DNA of 64,000 nucleotides, taken from Arthrobacter humicola (GTDB taxonomy: Bacteria > Actinomycetota > Actinomycetes > Actinomycetales > Micrococcaceae). The number at the start of each line of letters is the position of its first letter. Within the stretch, counting starts at the first letter, position 1. Location of the stretch: positions 124,001 through 188,000 of the forward strand of contig NZ_JAFKON010000001.1 of assembly GCF_022803015.1 (NCBI RefSeq), given 5' to 3'. Below the pieces are notes generated by a model, which was not told the origin of the DNA, searched no databases, and saw only the letters and a list, made by a program, of their open reading frames with translations. Shown piece by piece: positions 1-7,848 of this stretch. A program made the position numbers and the translations under genes.

Positions 1-1
1 G

Positions 2-421
2 GCCCGGTGGCGCTCCGGCGCCCTCAACACGGCCCACCATGCCGAAGGCCTGGGCAGGGCCGTGGGCGCCGTGCCCGGTTCCATCCACAGCGCCAACTCC
101 GCCGGCTGCCACCGGCTTCTCCGTGAAGGCGGCGCGGTATGCGTCACGGATGCCGGGGAGATCGCCGAGCTCGCCTCCCCGAGCGGCGAGGCGATGCCCC
201 CGGACAAGGCAGGCCGGTCTGAGGCCCACGATGGCCTGACCCTGGAGGACCTGATCCTGCTCGATGCCCTGCCGCTGCGGACCACCACCTCGGTCGAGAA
301 GCTGGCCGCGGTGGCCGGGCTGAGCCCGGACTCGGTCCGCGCGGGTCTTGGCCGGCTCGGGCTGCTGGGGCTGGCCGAATCCCGGCATGGCGGCTGGAAA
401 CGCTCCGGGAAGGCGGACTGA
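2..421 (+). CDS. dprA: DNA-processing protein DprA, C-terminal part
   Basis: The reading frame enters from the left edge, so only the last 139 residues are present. It opens with RSGALNTAHHAEGLGR and then VGAVPGSI, the end of the Rossmann-fold DprA domain that binds single-stranded DNA and loads RecA during natural transformation. After a linker of about 45 residues comes a winged-helix-like C-terminal domain (LLDALPL, then AGLSPDSVRAGLGRLGLLGLAE), common in DprA of Gram-positive bacteria. The stop is TGA at 419-421. The gene is followed in the same direction by xerC, a frequent arrangement in actinobacteria. The identification rests on the two domain remnants and this neighbour. Confidence 0.9.
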   Translation, partial: ARWRSGALNTAHHAEGLGRAVGAVPGSIHSANSAGCHRLLREGGAVCVTDAGEIAELASPSGEAMPPDKAGRSEAHDGLTLEDLILLDALPLRTTTSVEKLAAVAGLSPDSVRAGLGRLGLLGLAESRHGGWKRSGKAD

Positions 422-499
422 GATGGCTTGCTTCACCGGGAAGAAGCGGCTCGCCGACCGGCTCCTTGAATGCCGGGGGAATACTGCCAGAGTAAGAGG

Positions 500-1450
500 G
501 TGTCTACGCAGGATCCCCCCGCTGCCCCGCCCGCCGCGCCCGACGGCGATATCCAGCTCGCCGCCGCCCGCTTCGGCCGTTACCTGGAAGCGGAACGGGG
601 CAGGTCCGCCCATACCGTGCGGGCCTATCTCTCCGATGTCGAAAGCCTGCTCGCGCACGCCGCAACCGAGGGCGTCCACGACCTTGCTGGGCTGGAGCTC
701 GGGACCCTGCGGCGCTGGCTTGGCGCCCAGAGCGAGTCCGGGAAGTCCCGCGCCACCCTGGCCCGCCGCGCCGCCACCGCCAGGGCCTTCACCGCCTGGG
801 CTGTCCGTGAGGAGCTGATCGAAGCCGACCCGGCCCTGCGGCTCAAGGCGCCAAAGCGGGAGAAATCCCTGCCCGGCGTCTTGCACCAGCAACAGGTCCG
901 GCGGCTCGTGGACGACGCCGAATCCGCCTCGGCCGAGGGGGATCCGCTGGCCTTGCGCAACCGTGCCATGGTGGAGCTGCTCTACGCCACCGGTGTCCGG
1001 GTTGGCGAGCTGGCCGGTATGGACGTTGACGACCTCGACCCGGACCGCAGAACCCTCCGGGTGCTCGGCAAGGGCAACAAGGAACGCACGGTGCCCTACG
1101 GGCTGCCGGCGGCGCTCGCCGTCGACGACTGGCTCCGCCGCGGCCGGCCGGCCCTCGCTACCGGGACCAGCGGCCCGGCGCTCTTCCTGGGCGCGCGCGG
1201 CGGACGGGTGGACCAGCGCCAGATCCGCAGCGTGGTCAAGGAGATGCTGGAACGGCTGGGAGACACCGCCGCCACCGGGCCGCACGCTCTGCGGCACTCT
1301 GCAGCGACCCACCTGCTCGACGGCGGGGCCGATCTGCGCGCCGTGCAGGAAATCCTCGGGCACAGCAGCCTTGCCACCACCCAGATCTATACCCACGTGT
1401 CCGTCGAGAGGCTCCGGCAGAGCTACCAGCAGGCGCACCCCCGGGCCTGA
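500..1450 (+). CDS. xerC: Tyrosine recombinase XerC
   Basis: A site-specific recombinase that, with XerD, would resolve chromosome dimers at dif. It has an N-terminal SAM-like core-binding domain (about residues 15-100) and a C-terminal catalytic domain. All expected active-site residues are visible, counting from a GTG at 500: Arg167 in TGVRVGEL, Lys191 in GKGNKER, His262 and Arg265 in GPHALRH, His288 in LGHSS and the nucleophile Tyr297 in IYTHVS. The start is uncertain: GTG 500 gives 316 residues, ATG 470 gives 326, and neither has a well-spaced ribosome-binding site. Its place beside dprA and the lack of any phage genes argue for the housekeeping enzyme rather than an integrase. Confidence 0.93.
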   Translation: MSTQDPPAAPPAAPDGDIQLAAARFGRYLEAERGRSAHTVRAYLSDVESLLAHAATEGVHDLAGLELGTLRRWLGAQSESGKSRATLARRAATARAFTAWAVREELIEADPALRLKAPKREKSLPGVLHQQQVRRLVDDAESASAEGDPLALRNRAMVELLYATGVRVGELAGMDVDDLDPDRRTLRVLGKGNKERTVPYGLPAALAVDDWLRRGRPALATGTSGPALFLGARGGRVDQRQIRSVVKEMLERLGDTAATGPHALRHSAATHLLDGGADLRAVQEILGHSSLATTQIYTHVSVERLRQSYQQAHPRA

Positions 1451-1455
1451 GGATC

Positions 1456-1479
1456 GCCGGCCGGTCGCGTCCGGCCGGC
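1456..1479 (+). terminator. GC-rich hairpin after xerC
   Basis: GCCGGCCGG and CCGGCCGGC form a 9-bp perfect stem around a TCGCGT loop, six bases after the xerC stop. No T-run follows, so it is only a possible terminator. Confidence 0.45.
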
Positions 1480-1663
1480 CGGAAAGGCGCACAAGTCGGC
1501 CCGGATTCCTGCCCGGGATTCCGCCCGAATACCCGCCCAGGCCCAAGCGGACCAGGGTCCACCTGCGGGACTGCCGAACCGTGCACGGCGCGCCGGAAAA
1601 GACGCGCCGAATCGCACTGGCGTAATGAGGAGGGGTAGGGCAGAATAAAACTCACGCCCGGGA

Positions 1664-1686
1664 AGTTTCAAGTTGAACTTGAAGCT
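1664..1686. promoter_or_regulatory. Near-perfect 23-bp palindrome, probable operator
   Basis: The 17-bp core TTCAAGTTGAACTTGAA (1667-1683) is a perfect palindrome centred on one G. Adding three bases on each side gives 23 bp with a single mismatched pair. It lies in the 380-base gap between xerC and the DUF3145 gene, about 145 bases before the latter's start. The shape is that of a dimeric repressor site, perhaps MarR or TetR type. I found no convincing promoter hexamers beside it, and the rest of the gap shows nothing I recognise apart from the hairpin at 1456-1479. Confidence 0.5.
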
Positions 1687-1830
1687 GGAATGCACTACGT
1701 CCCAGCTTTGAACCCGGTTGTATATTAGTAGTCTGGCAGGGACCGCCGGCATAAATTCGGATCCGCGCAACAGACAGACATCCAGGCACAGGTCGTTGGG
1801 GAAGACGTACCTACAGCTATGGAGGATGGA

Positions 1831-2334
1831 ATGTCTGTTGCACTGACCCGAGGTGTGTTGTTCGTTCACTCGGCCCCGACTGCCTTGTGCCCCCACGTCG
1901 AGTGGGCCATAGGGTCTGTCGTGGACAAGCGGACGGACTTGGAGTGGACCGCTCAGCCTGCCGCGCCCGGAATGTTCCGGGCTGAGCTGTCGTGGACCGG
2001 AACGCCGGGCACGGGGGCTCAATTGGCGTCCGCTCTGCGAGGCTGGGCGCACCTGCGCTATGAAGTCACTGAGGAGCCGAGCCAGGGGGTGGACGGCGGC
2101 CGTTGGTCGCACACCCCGGAGCTCGGGATCTTCCACGCCACCACTGACGTCCACGGCAACATCATGGTGTCCGAGGACCGCATCCGTTACGCCTACGAAT
2201 CCGGCGCCGGCGACCCCTCGGCCGTCTACCACGAGCTCTCCCTCGCCCTGGGCGAGGCCTGGGACGAGGAACTCGAGCCGTTCCGGCACGCCGCCGAAGG
2301 CGCCCCCGTCCGCTGGCTCCACCAGGTCGGCTAG
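1831..2334 (+). CDS. DUF3145 family protein
   Basis: A 167-residue soluble protein of the actinobacterial DUF3145 family, whose function is unknown. It has no signal peptide or membrane segment. The sequence is acidic and rich in Trp and His (PHVEWAIG, WAHLRYEV, WSHTPELGIFHATTDVHGN, PVRWLHQVG), like a compact alpha-beta protein. The start is set at ATG 1831 because GGAGG at 1821-1825 is ideally spaced; an in-frame ATG at 1819 lies upstream of that site and would add four residues. It is a single-gene unit: a palindrome and gap lie upstream, and the convergent fab terminator lies downstream. Confidence 0.8.
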   Translation: MSVALTRGVLFVHSAPTALCPHVEWAIGSVVDKRTDLEWTAQPAAPGMFRAELSWTGTPGTGAQLASALRGWAHLRYEVTEEPSQGVDGGRWSHTPELGIFHATTDVHGNIMVSEDRIRYAYESGAGDPSAVYHELSLALGEAWDEELEPFRHAAEGAPVRWLHQVG

Positions 2335-2379
2335 GGCCTCACCGGGCGCACCACCGCAGTAATTCCATAGCTAGGCGCC

Positions 2380-2428
2380 AAAAAAGCAGATGGCGGCAAT
2401 GTTCACGAAGAACATTGCCGCCATCTGC
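2380..2428 (-). terminator. Rho-independent terminator of the fab operon
   Basis: A 19-bp perfect stem (2386-2404 with 2410-2428) has a 5-base loop. On the minus strand it is followed by a run of six T (2385-2380). It lies 38 bases past the fabF stop, so it ends the leftward fab transcript. Confidence 0.93.
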
Positions 2429-2466
2429 CGTCCCGGCGTGCTGCGGGCGTGCTGCTGGTCGTGCAG

Positions 2467-3702
2467 CTACACGCTGCGTACCGCGATCACGGCGTTGTGG
2501 CCGCCGAAGCCGAACGAGTTGCTCAGTGCGGCGATGCTGCCGGCCGGCAGGTCGCGGGCGGTCGTGACGACGTCGAGCGGGATTTCGGGATCCTGGTTCT
2601 CGAGGTTGATAGTCACCGGCGCCTTGCGGTCATAGATGGCCATGACGGTCAGCACGGCCTCTACGGCACCGGAGGCGCCGAGCAGGTGCCCCATCTGGGA
2701 CTTGGTGGCCGAGACCGCTACCGAGTCCACGTGCTTGCCCAGGGCGGCCTTGAGGGCCGCGTACTCGGGCTTGTCTCCGACCGGAGTGGAGGTGGCGTGC
2801 GCGTTGACGTGCACGATGTCTTCAGGTTGGATGCGGCCATCGAACATCGCAGCCTTCAGCGCGCGGGTGGCGCCCAGGCCCTGGGGGTCCGGGGCGGTGA
2901 TGTGGTAGGCGTCGGCGGTGACCGAGGTGCCCGCCAGTTCGGCGTAGATCCGGGCGCCGCGGGCCAGGGCGTGTTCCTCGGCCTCAAGCACCAGGGCACC
3001 GGCGCCCTCGCCCATGACGAAGCCGTCGCGGTCACGGTCGTAGGGGCGTGAGGCGTGCTCGGGATCGTCGTTGCGGCGTGAGAGGGCCTGCATGGAGGCA
3101 AAGGCGGCGATCGGCATCGGGTGAATGGCGGCTTCGGCGCCGCCGCACACGACGACGTCGGCCTTGCCGGCTCGGATCAGGTCCAGGCCCACGTGCACGG
3201 CCTCGGTGCCGGACGCGCAGGCGGAAACGGGGGTGTGGGCGCCGGCGCGGGCACCCAGGTCCAGGCTTACCGCGGCGGCCGGGCCGTTGGGCATCAGCAT
3301 GGGTACGGTCATGGGCAGGACGCGGCGGGGACCCTTTTCGCGCAGGGTGTCCCAGGCATCCAGGAGGGTCCAGACGCCGCCGATGCCGGTCGCGAAGGCC
3401 ACCGCCAGACGGTCGTGGTCGATTTCGGTGATGCCGGAGTCGGCCCACGCCTCGCGGGATGCGACCACGGCGAACTGGGTGGACGGGTCCATGCGCTTGG
3501 CCTCGACCCGGGTCAGGACGTCCAAGGCAGGGGTGGAGGCGCGTGCGGCGAAGTGGACGGGCAGTTCGTACTTGGCCACCCAGTCGTCCTCAAGCGTGTG
3601 CGCGCCGGAGACGCCCTTGAGCGCGTTCTTCCACATTGTGGGGACATCGCCGCCGATGGGTGTGGTGGCACCCAGACCGGTAATGACTACTTTGCGTGCC
3701 AT
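2467..3702 (-). CDS. fabF: 3-oxoacyl-[acyl-carrier-protein] synthase II (FabF)
   Basis: The elongating condensing enzyme of fatty-acid synthesis: it joins malonyl-ACP to acyl-ACP. At 411 residues it has the normal length. The thiolase-fold catalytic triad is complete: Cys162 in VSACASGTEA, His302 in NAHATSTPVGD and His339 in KSQMGHLLGASG. The C-terminal SNSFGFGGHNA motif is also present. It is the last gene of fabD-fabH-acpP-fabF and is followed by a strong terminator. The gap to acpP is about 175 bases, longer than the rest of the operon, so some independent expression is possible. Confidence 0.97.
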   Translation of the reverse strand: MARKVVITGLGATTPIGGDVPTMWKNALKGVSGAHTLEDDWVAKYELPVHFAARASTPALDVLTRVEAKRMDPSTQFAVVASREAWADSGITEIDHDRLAVAFATGIGGVWTLLDAWDTLREKGPRRVLPMTVPMLMPNGPAAAVSLDLGARAGAHTPVSACASGTEAVHVGLDLIRAGKADVVVCGGAEAAIHPMPIAAFASMQALSRRNDDPEHASRPYDRDRDGFVMGEGAGALVLEAEEHALARGARIYAELAGTSVTADAYHITAPDPQGLGATRALKAAMFDGRIQPEDIVHVNAHATSTPVGDKPEYAALKAALGKHVDSVAVSATKSQMGHLLGASGAVEAVLTVMAIYDRKAPVTINLENQDPEIPLDVVTTARDLPAGSIAALSNSFGFGGHNAVIAVRSV

Positions 3703-3877
3703 GGGATCACTCTCTGTCGGTGCGCCTGCCGTATCCGGAACCGCGAATGGGATGGCCGGGGCCTGCGAGGGGAACTTTGGGGTGGTGCATTTCGTGGTGG
3801 TGCTGGTGGTCCGGTCCGGGCGCTGCTGCAGCGCCCGGACCGGGCACCGGGGTCCGCCGATGCTGGCGGAAGCCAGA

Positions 3878-4123
3878 CTAGGCCTGGGCGTTGGCGATGA
3901 AGCTGACAGCGTCGCCGACGGTCTTGAGGTTCTTAACCTCTTCGTCCGGGATGCGGACGCCGAACTTCTCTTCGGCGTTGACCACGATCGTCATCATCGA
4001 GATGGAGTCGATGTCCAGGTCCTCGGTGAAGGACTTGTCCATTTCGACAGCCTCCGCGGCCAGGCCGGTCTCTTCGTTGACGATTTCAGCCAGGCCGGCC
4101 AGGATTTCTTCGTTGCTAGCCAT
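3878..4123 (-). CDS. acpP: Acyl carrier protein
   Basis: An 81-residue acidic carrier protein that holds growing acyl chains on 4'-phosphopantetheine. The attachment residue is Ser40 in LDIDSIS; the DSIS form instead of the common DSL is usual in this bacterial group as I remember it. The start is ATG at 4123-4121, preceded by AAAGGAG at good spacing. It sits between fabH and fabF in the fab operon. Confidence 0.96.
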   Translation of the reverse strand: MASNEEILAGLAEIVNEETGLAAEAVEMDKSFTEDLDIDSISMMTIVVNAEEKFGVRIPDEEVKNLKTVGDAVSFIANAQA

Positions 4124-4325
4124 TGATGGCTCCTTTTCTGGTTGTTGCCCTCGGCTGCCGGTGGAATGCCGGCAGCCTAGGGGCGGAAATGATTCAAACC
4201 GAGGGTTCGGCTTGGTGCGGGAATGCTTGCGAGCACAGCATGCGGGGCGGGCCCTGAAATTGAAGGACATGCGGTGCAAGGGTGAAACGGGTGGAACGTA
4301 TTTAGTTCGAAAAAGCGGTGGCTGC

Positions 4326-5387
4326 CTAAGGAAGCACGACCACCTGGGCGCCGAAGACCAGACCGGCTCCGAAGCCGATCTGCAGCGCCAGCCCGCCGCT
4401 GAGCTCGGGGTTTTCCTCAAGCAGGCGGTGGGTGGCCAGGGGGATGGACGCCGCCGACGTATTTCCGGCGTCGGCGATGTCGCGGGCGATCTTGACGGTC
4501 GCGGGCAGGTGCAGCTTCTTGGCCATCTCGTCGATGATGCGCATGTTGGCCTGGTGCGGGATGAACGCGGCGAGGTCCTCGGACCGGATGCCGGCGGCGT
4601 CCAGGGCCTGCTGGGCCACCTTGGCCATCTCCCACACGGCCCAGCGGAAGACAGTCTGGCCGTCCTGGCGCAGGGTCGGCCACAGGGATGCGTCGGTCAC
4701 TGCCGCTTCCTCATCGCTGACGGCGGCGCCGTGCTTGCCGGTCAGCGCGAGCTCGCGGATGTCGAGCATGGAGTGGGTCATGCCGATGGCATCCCACTTG
4801 CTGCCGTCCGAACCCCACACCGAGGGGCCGATGCCGGGCGTGTCGGAGGGGCCGATCACGACGGCGCCCGCGCCGTCGCCAAGCAGGAAGGAGATGGTCC
4901 GTTCCGTGTTGTCGATGACGTCGGAGAGCTTCTCGGCACCGACCACCAGGACGTAGGAGGCCGCGCCGGAGCGCACCAGGGCGTCGCCCTGGGCGATGCC
5001 GTAGCAGTAGCCGGCGCAGGCCGCGGAGATGTCGAAGGCCGGGGCCGGCGTCGCGCCGAGTCGGTCGGCGAGGCTCGCTGCGGCGGACGGGGTCGCATAC
5101 GGGTGGGTGACCGTGGAGACGATCACGGCGCCGAGCTGGGAGGCCTCGATGCCGGCCCTTTGCAGTGCTTCACGTGCGGCGCCCTCGGCCATGTCAATCA
5201 CGCTGACATCGGCGGGCGCGCGGTGCCGGGTGATGATGCCCGTGCGCTGGCGGATCCACTCATCCGAGGAGTCGATCCACTGGCACACGTCCTCGTTGGT
5301 CACGATCACGCTGGGCCGGTAGGCGCCGACACCCATGATGCGGGTGTTTGCCTGCACCGGTGCCTGCTTCAGAGTGGGAACGCTCAT
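4326..5387 (-). CDS. fabH: Beta-ketoacyl-ACP synthase III (FabH)
   Basis: Initiates type II fatty-acid synthesis by condensing a primer acyl-CoA with malonyl-ACP; in related bacteria it accepts branched primers. It has 353 residues. The Cys-His-Asn triad is visible: Cys124 in SAACAGYCYG, His in FIPHQANMRI and Asn in DAGNTSAASIP. The start is ATG 5387-5385, which overlaps the fabD stop as ATGA and implies translational coupling. A longer frame upstream of this ATG lies wholly inside fabD and is not used. Confidence 0.96.
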   Translation of the reverse strand: MSVPTLKQAPVQANTRIMGVGAYRPSVIVTNEDVCQWIDSSDEWIRQRTGIITRHRAPADVSVIDMAEGAAREALQRAGIEASQLGAVIVSTVTHPYATPSAAASLADRLGATPAPAFDISAACAGYCYGIAQGDALVRSGAASYVLVVGAEKLSDVIDNTERTISFLLGDGAGAVVIGPSDTPGIGPSVWGSDGSKWDAIGMTHSMLDIRELALTGKHGAAVSDEEAAVTDASLWPTLRQDGQTVFRWAVWEMAKVAQQALDAAGIRSEDLAAFIPHQANMRIIDEMAKKLHLPATVKIARDIADAGNTSAASIPLATHRLLEENPELSGGLALQIGFGAGLVFGAQVVVLP

Positions 5388-6313
5388 GCCCCTCCCTCCA
5401 GTTCTGCAAATAGGGCCAGGGCCGCGGAAAGATCGTCCGGGGTCTTGACGGTGACTGTCTTGACGCCGGGCATGCCGCGCTTGGCCAGGCCCGCCAGTGT
5501 TCCGGCGGGAGCCAGCTCGATCACGCCGGTCACCCCGCGCTGCACCATCGTCTCCATGCACTGGTCCCAGCGGACCGGACGGGAGACCTGGGCGATCAGG
5601 CTGTCGACGGCGGCGGCGCCGTCGGTGACTTCCGCGCCGTCGAAGTTGGACAGCAACGGCACCTGCGGGTCCTTCGGGTGCAGCGACGGACGCAGGGCCT
5701 GCAGGGCCGCGCCCGCGGGGGCCATGTGCGAGGTGTGGAACGCGCCCGCGACCTTCAGCGGGATAACCCGGGCCTTGGCCGGCGGGTTCTCCGCCAGGGC
5801 CTTGAGCTGCTCCAGGGTGCCAGCGGCGACGGTCTGGCCGGCCCCGTTGACGTTGGCGGCCGTGGCCCCGGCGGCAGCAATGGCTGCCAGGACCTCCGCG
5901 GGGTCGCCGCCCACGACGGCACTCATGCCGGTCGGGGTGGCGGCAGCAGCGGCTGCCATACTGTTGGCGCGTTCGCGGACAAACGTCATGGCTTCGGATT
6001 CCGACAGGACACCGGCGAGGGAAGCCGCGGTGATTTCGCCGACGGAGTGGCCGGCAAGGATGACGGGAAGCGTGCCGAGTTCGACGTCGAACAGCGACTT
6101 TGCCGTCACCAGGCCCGCAGCGACGATCAGGGGCTGCGCGACTGCGGTGTCCTTGATGGTCTCCTCATCGGAGGTGGTGCCATGGGCGGTGAGGTCGATG
6201 CCTGCTATCTCGCTGAGGGAGGCCAGGAGGCCTGCGACGGGTGGCAGTTCCAGCCAAGGGGCCAGAAAACCAGGGGTCTGGGAGCCCTGTCCAGGGCAAA
6301 CGATTGCAAGCAC
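5384..6313 (-). CDS. fabD: Malonyl-CoA:ACP transacylase (FabD)
   Basis: Transfers malonyl groups from CoA to ACP, supplying FabH and FabF. The N-terminus LAIVCPGQGSQTPG and Ser90 in AGHSVGE are typical, with the partner His196 in AFHTSHM. GTG 6313 gives 309 residues, the usual family length; a GTG at 6370 would add 19 residues that do not look like FabD. It is the first enzyme gene after the regulator fasR (gap about 87 bases) and overlaps fabH by four bases. Confidence 0.95.
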   Translation of the reverse strand: MLAIVCPGQGSQTPGFLAPWLELPPVAGLLASLSEIAGIDLTAHGTTSDEETIKDTAVAQPLIVAAGLVTAKSLFDVELGTLPVILAGHSVGEITAASLAGVLSESEAMTFVRERANSMAAAAAATPTGMSAVVGGDPAEVLAAIAAAGATAANVNGAGQTVAAGTLEQLKALAENPPAKARVIPLKVAGAFHTSHMAPAGAALQALRPSLHPKDPQVPLLSNFDGAEVTDGAAAVDSLIAQVSRPVRWDQCMETMVQRGVTGVIELAPAGTLAGLAKRGMPGVKTVTVKTPDDLSAALALFAELEGGA

Positions 6314-6400
6314 GTAACCAGCTTTCCAAATTACCGCGTGAACATTCGTGTTTTCATGCACCAAGCTCACTGGGTCAGTTTGTAGGAAGTCTACAACGGT

Positions 6401-7645
6401 TCAGGAGCCGTTGCGGGGAGGTTGCCGCTCCGTGGGGGCCTTCGGCGGGGCAGAAAGCCGGCCCACGACGAGGGCGGTCTGGAGCACGAACGCCTCCCGC
6501 GGCAGCAGCGGATCCCAGCCCGTGACGTCGCAGACGCGCTTGAGCCGGTAGCGCACTGTGTTGGCATGGACGAAGAGTTCCCGGGCCGTGGCCTCGAGTG
6601 AATGGCCCAGTTCGAGGTACGTGCCGAGGGTCTCCACCAGCCCGTTGGAGGCGGCCAGCAGCGGGCGGTAGATGTTCTTGACCAGCGAGCGGCGGGCGGC
6701 GTCGTCGCCGGAGATCACCCGCTCCGGGAGCAGGTCATCGGCCGCCACCGGGCGTGGCGCGGAAGGCCACGCGCGGGCCGCGGTGAGGCCGGCAAAGGCC
6801 GACTGGGCAGAGCCGCTGGCCTCGAGGAGGGACCCGGCCTCCGGGCCGTAGACCACCGGGCCGGGGGCAAAGAGTTCGCTGAGTTTCAGGTACGCGGTCT
6901 CCCGGTCGTGGACCCCGCCCAGGATCAGGATGAGGCGGTCGCCCTGGATCCCCACAAGGGCGTCCTCGGCGAAGCGCCCCGCTGTGCGCCGCAGTTCGCT
7001 GACGTAGCTGGCGCTTGGTTCGGACGGGGAATTCCCTACCATGACGGTGAAGCGCTCCTGTGCTTTCCAGCCCAGGGCCGCGATCCTGGACCGCAGCGCG
7101 TCGGTGTTTTCGCCGCGGAGGATGGCATCGACAATCAGGGCTTCCAGCCGGGTATCCCAGGAGCCGCGGGATTCCGCGGCGCGGGCATAGACGTCGGCGG
7201 CCGCGAACGCGACCTCCCGCGAGTAGCGCAGCACGGCCTCCCGGAGGGCCCCCTGGTCCGCTTCCGGGGCGATCACCGGGACCTGGTCCTCGACGACTTC
7301 CACGACGATCCGGATCAGCTGGAGCGCCTTCTGCAGGCTGATGGAGCGGGTCAGCTCGGTGGGCGCGGTACCGAAGACGTCGGAGAGGATCCACGACGGC
7401 GAACTCGGCCGTTCGTACCAGGTGACGAATGCCGCGATGCCGTTCTGGGCCACCATGCCCAGGGCGGAACGTTCATCCGAGTTCAGCCGGCCGTACCACG
7501 GCAGGGACTTCTCCAACTGGCGCAGCGTCGTCGTCGACAGCTGGCCCACGCTGGCCCGGAGCTTCTTAAGGGTTTCGGCTTTCTCCGGAGTCATCGCCCT
7601 CGAGCTCGGATTGCGTTTTTCGGGAGTGGTGATCGGCTCTGCCAT
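6401..7645 (-). CDS. fasR: PucR-type regulator of fatty-acid synthesis (FasR-like)
   Basis: About 414 residues with a C-terminal helix-turn-helix of the PucR/CdaR class: LGHSLEATARELFVHANTVR, then YRLKRV. The central part resembles a GGDEF-derived sensor fold. It lies directly upstream of fabD in the same orientation. Streptomyces has the same order, and FasR there activates the fab operon, so the name rests on class plus position. The start is uncertain: ATG 7645 (MAEPITTPEK) is chosen, with ATG 7681 and ATG 7594 as alternatives; only the last has a GAGGG just before it. It probably controls fabD-fabH-acpP-fabF. Confidence 0.85.
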   Translation of the reverse strand: MAEPITTPEKRNPSSRAMTPEKAETLKKLRASVGQLSTTTLRQLEKSLPWYGRLNSDERSALGMVAQNGIAAFVTWYERPSSPSWILSDVFGTAPTELTRSISLQKALQLIRIVVEVVEDQVPVIAPEADQGALREAVLRYSREVAFAAADVYARAAESRGSWDTRLEALIVDAILRGENTDALRSRIAALGWKAQERFTVMVGNSPSEPSASYVSELRRTAGRFAEDALVGIQGDRLILILGGVHDRETAYLKLSELFAPGPVVYGPEAGSLLEASGSAQSAFAGLTAARAWPSAPRPVAADDLLPERVISGDDAARRSLVKNIYRPLLAASNGLVETLGTYLELGHSLEATARELFVHANTVRYRLKRVCDVTGWDPLLPREAFVLQTALVVGRLSAPPKAPTERQPPRNGS

Positions 7646-7783
7646 GCATTGAGCATACGGTGCGGGCCGCCCAAGCTCCATTTGTGCGAAGGCTACAACT
7701 GCCCTTGTCCTGCATCACAGCGGCCCGCGGCAGTCCAGAGCGCCCCCCGGAGGGAGGCAGGAGGGGGTGGGGCGGTTAACGCC

Positions 7784-7821
7784 CGACGGCGGCCCCCACC
7801 TTTCGGTGGGAGCCGCCGTCG
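7784..7821 (-). terminator. Terminator of aceE
   Basis: A 17-bp stem (7784-7800 with 7805-7821) carries a GAAA tetraloop on the minus strand, and its one mismatch becomes a G-U pair in that RNA. It lies 28 bases past the aceE stop. Confidence 0.75.
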
Positions 7822-7848
7822 TACGTTCGCTCTTGCGCTGAAGCGCGG

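Noticed and set aside
500..1450. XerC as a phage or island integrase
   Set aside because: It sits beside dprA as in other actinobacteria and no phage or transfer genes are nearby.
3891..6317. An 808-codon open frame on the plus strand
   Set aside because: It lies opposite acpP, fabH and fabD, whose motifs are complete. Long antisense frames are expected in GC-rich DNA and its sequence has no domain.
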